Shown: piece by piece, positions 60,433 to 64,000 of the stretch | How positions within the stretch are numbered: the stretch's first letter is position 1 | Layout of the letters: the number at the start of each line of letters is the position of its first letter | Assembly: GCA_003260075.1 (NCBI GenBank) | Contig: QLIY01000104.1 | Span: forward strand, 108,612-172,611 | Direction of reading: 5' to 3' | Length of the DNA stretch: 64,000 bases | Source of the DNA: Phallusia mammillata | Taxonomy: Eukaryota; Chordata; Ascidiacea; Phlebobranchia; Ascidiidae | Position numbers and translations under genes: made by a program | Notes under the pieces: model-generated | Seen by the model: the letters and a program-made list of their open reading frames with translations, nothing else | Told to the model about the DNA's origin: nothing | The model's database searches: none

Positions 60433-63400
60433 CTAATAAGCAAATAAATAAATTAACAATTTTCTAGGGTATATCTGCAAAACACAAAGTACGGTGATTT
60501 CAATCCAACCGACGGCACATGCTGCGTAACAAAGAACCTTTGTGTTGGGACCACGTGCCAAATTCGACCAATTAAAGGGCGTCACGCTCTAGTCGTTTAC
60601 GCCGGAGATTAAAGCGTGCCGCATGGGATGGAAGCGTCTGCCATTTAAACAAACAGCTGCTTCAATAAACTACTGCTTCTGGTGCGAATCGCTCGTGCTG
60701 CGTGGAAATCTTTTAATGTAACGACTAAAGAATTTGTTTTAATGAAAAACAAAATTTGAAATTTGACAAACCTTCATGTGTTTTTTTCAAATCTGGGCCA
60801 AACTGCGCTTGTGCATTTTCGTTTTTGTGCTCGCAAATACATCATTCATTGCTCTAAAGAAGCTCTACCGTTCTGGTGGCGAAACGTCAACAAAAATACA
60901 AGTTCTTGAAACAACAACTAGTATTTTGTTTAGCATTACACCAGTTGAACGACAAACTTGTTAAACTGCGCCAAACTGTTAAAAATATTTTTATCTACAC
61001 ACGAAGTACAAGCATAGTAATGGAAAAAAACACTTCTGTAAAACTAAACAACAAAGCCTCGCTTGAAAACAACAGATTTTTCACCAATAATAGCGTTTTA
61101 ATTTGTGTTCACTTTCTCGCAACAAATCAAAAAACAAACATTCAAGGTTGCGCCAAACGACCTCAGCAAAATCCATCAGCAACAAAAACAAACAAACAAA
61201 TTCCGTTCGGTCTCATCACAACATCCACATTGTAAACGACAAACCGGCTTCCGCACCAAAGTGATCACGTGACGATCAGAAACAGAGCTATCATTATGAC
61301 GTAATAATCACAAACGCCCTCCAACAAAGGTCGTCGCGCTAAAGGTACAAATTTGGAGCAAGTTTCGGAAACGGTAGTGGGGTGAAGCGAAATATTGAAT
61401 TGCGAACCGAATATTGCCACAAAAGTGCTGTTGGGTTGTGTATGTTCACAACGGTTCAGCCGACGACATTTTGACCAAAACGCGCCAGGAATGCGGGCAT
61501 AACAAGCTCGAAAATTGTGACAAGGATAATTTCGAGCTTTAAAAGTTTGCAAAAACGTCATTTCTGCTCAAATGTTTGTTTGCTTTGCGACCACAGAGAA
61601 AACAAATGCATGGTGGAAGTTATTTGGACAAATAAATTCAGAGTTTTTATACTTGTCACAATTTGGTTGCAGTTTTAGGGCGGTGGCCAGACATGGGAAA
61701 CATATGGTCGCCGACTTTTATTGGAACCAGAACTAACCGAGTTTTAGGAAACCTGCGAAAAAATTTGCCAAGCTCAGCAAATTCGACAAAGATTTCCATC
61801 TCCGCCCGAGGCCGACAACTTCAAGCAAACTTTGTCGCGTAAAACCAACAACAACCTTCAAATATTTCCAACAGTTTCACAAAAATTCTCCCTAATGCAT
61901 TTTCCAGCGATTCTTGTCGCTGTGATTAAGGTATTTGTCACTGAATCCCGCAGCTAAATCATGAATGTATGAGTTACTATATTGGACTGCTTGTTGGATT
62001 AAAAGATTTAAGTCGCTTGCCGCTTTGCACAACGTGACAGACAAACCTTTACGACGGGATTACAACTCTTAAAATTTGTGTAAAGCATTCTTAGCTTCCT
62101 TAAAGCCCAAATACATTTTCCAGACAAACTTACTACAAAAACATGTAACGCAGTCTCTAACAGTTGAAAATCAAACCAACGACTTTACCCAAAAGTTCAT
62201 ACCCTACGAACATTAGCAAAATACAAACATGAAAAACCACGTTTTATATTCCTAAGCCATGATCTACTCAAATAATCATAGTTGGAAGAAACCTGGTTTA
62301 ATTTTTGGTTCGCGTGGAAATCAACGGCACAGTTTGAAACCTTTTCTCATTCCGTTTCACCTTTACGGTGATGTTTTGTGTTCACGCTACAAATAATTTG
62401 TGGCTTAATGCTGAAACTGTGATGATATCATCGCGAGAAATAAAATGCCCACGTAAAATTATGAACCAAATTCTTCTTCCTTCAAAATCCCTCAATGCTT
62501 CCGTTTTGCAAGACAAACCAACGTTCAATATAAATGTGCTTAGATGGCGTTGTTACGTAACAATGGATAAAAGAACGTCTTTAGCTGGTATAAAGGGCGC
62601 AATACGTTACTAACGGTTCCGTATTAACGAACACAATCCATATTTGACTTAAAGAAACTTCAAAAAAACTCTCCATACAAACAACCGTTGAACACTAAAC
62701 CTTCTCAAATGTATCATAAACTAAAACATTCACAGAAAAAACTACTTCTGTCCGAAAATACAGTGCATAATTTCATGCTGTACCGGGGGGGGGGCAAAAC
62801 TTCAAAAAAAACTCTCCATACAAACAACCGTTGAACACTAAACGTCCTCAAATGTATCATAAACTAAAACATTCACAGTAAAAACTACTTCTGTCCGAAA
62901 ATACAGTGCATAATTTCATGCTGTACCATAAAAAATCGACGCTAGCTACCAGTTCTTAAACATCCAAGGTTTAAAATACTTATACTCGGTTTCAACAAAT
63001 AGATGAATCGCAAAAAATCAAGTCCCTCGGTTGATTTTCATTTTACTTTCTCAATACCGCCCAAACTTTGGGGGGGGGGGAAAGAAATGAATGAATAGCA
63101 AAAAATCCCTCGGTTGATTTTCATTTTACTTTCTCAATACCGCCCAAACTTTGTGATATAAATGTCAGGAACTAACAAAGACTCGTGGCGAAACAGGCAA
63201 GTCACCATGCCACATTTCCAGCACTTTTAACCGGGTAAAAGAAAGTTATATTTCCACAAAACATGAGATAGCTTGCTGAAACTTTACGATGAAAGTCAAA
63301 CTTCGTGTATAATGTTTGATCAGAGACATTAAAATATTACTTTCGCTTTGTCTAGCTAACATACGTTAAACTAGGCTTTATATGGAACGTTTTACCCGTC

Positions 63401-64000
63401 GAACAACTGCTAAGGTAACAAACTATAGCTGAACTGAAACATGCTGTTTAAATTTCACAAAAACTAACATAATATCTTGACTTATAACCCTGTCAGCAGA
63501 GAACGACATTCGCCTGGTACCGAGCGACGTAACATCAACGCCTGGCGCAAAAACCGGCCGTCGACATCTGCTACAGAAATGCGCCCGGCTCCATAAAAGC
63601 AGGAAAGACGCTTCACGCGTGCATAATCACAAACACACACACGTAACACCGCTCTTTATGACGTCACACACAAAGTGGGCGCGATCGTTCCGGCGTGTCT
63701 GGACGAAAAATCGCGACAAGCATTGAGTCTGGATGAATTCCAAGGAGGGACGGTCAATTAATATTAAAAAAAACTTATTGATGAAAATATTAGAGATAGG
63801 TTCTCTTCAAGAAACAGCTGTTTTTTCTCACTTTACTCAGAATTTAAAGACGTCACTAGAACCTTAAATCCCATTCATGAAAACCTGTTTTCACGACACG
63901 AGAATAATATGCAAAATGTCCGACAATTAAGGCATAATAAACCAAGCAACTACCAACATATCGAGATATTACCACGCTTTCTTTTGTATATTCAATATGA
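60433..64000. other. Right-hand end, no gene seen
   Basis: AEBP2 upstream exons or promoter should be here, but none could be fixed. Two duplicated blocks are joined by G runs at 62785-62794 and 63070-63080. Confidence 0.5.

Noticed and set aside
60876-61235. Plus-strand open frame of 119 codons
   Set aside because: Lys/Asn/Thr-rich translation as expected from AT-rich DNA; no supporting signal.

Overview
This is eukaryotic nuclear DNA: AT-rich, with genes split into many short exons by introns of roughly 0.1-3 kb that begin GT and end AG. Compact introns, the protein families found and a very frequent palindrome TGACGTCA all fit an invertebrate chordate, most likely a tunicate of the Ciona type. 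That placement is inference; there is no species-specific marker. Every gene I could reconstruct lies on the minus strand, so each reads from high to low coordinates.

Region 1 (1-10600) holds a tandem family of four small genes (A-D). Each encodes a short Ser- or Pro-containing N-terminus, two membrane segments, and a cytosolic-type tail ending in PPxY motifs (PPDY, PPHY, PPPYY). All share a phase-1 first intron, and A, B and C also share intron and flanking sequence. Gene A runs off the left edge. I do not recognise the family.

Region 2 (13048-33260) is one gene of about 30 exons encoding a type IV diacylglycerol kinase (zeta/iota class). The order is an N-terminus with RRRSS, two C1 domains (the second with the HHWVHRR signature), a basic MARCKS-like stretch, the catalytic domain (GGDGT, GTGNDL), the accessory domain, a long disordered linker with an Asn tract, ankyrin repeats, and a C-terminal ETDL that looks like a PDZ ligand. 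Exon phases match across every junction I could read. Two exons are cut by poly-G runs.

Region 3 (33261-45700) has no convincing gene, but it holds well-preserved non-autonomous hAT elements. Region 4 (45704-48998) contains three phase-compatible exons of an unidentified gene with a charged, Ser-rich product. Region 5 (55262-60432) is an AEBP2 homologue (PRC2 accessory zinc-finger protein): three C2H2 fingers in separate exons, a Ser-rich acidic region upstream, and the start of the conserved C-terminal domain downstream. Its first and last exons were not found. From 60433 to the right edge I see no gene.

The window also carries 25 runs of G on the plus strand, never of C, plus one N. Many sit between two nearly identical copies of the flanking sequence, and two interrupt exons. 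They behave as assembly-gap placeholders between unmerged haplotype copies. Any duplication next to such a run should not be read as biology.
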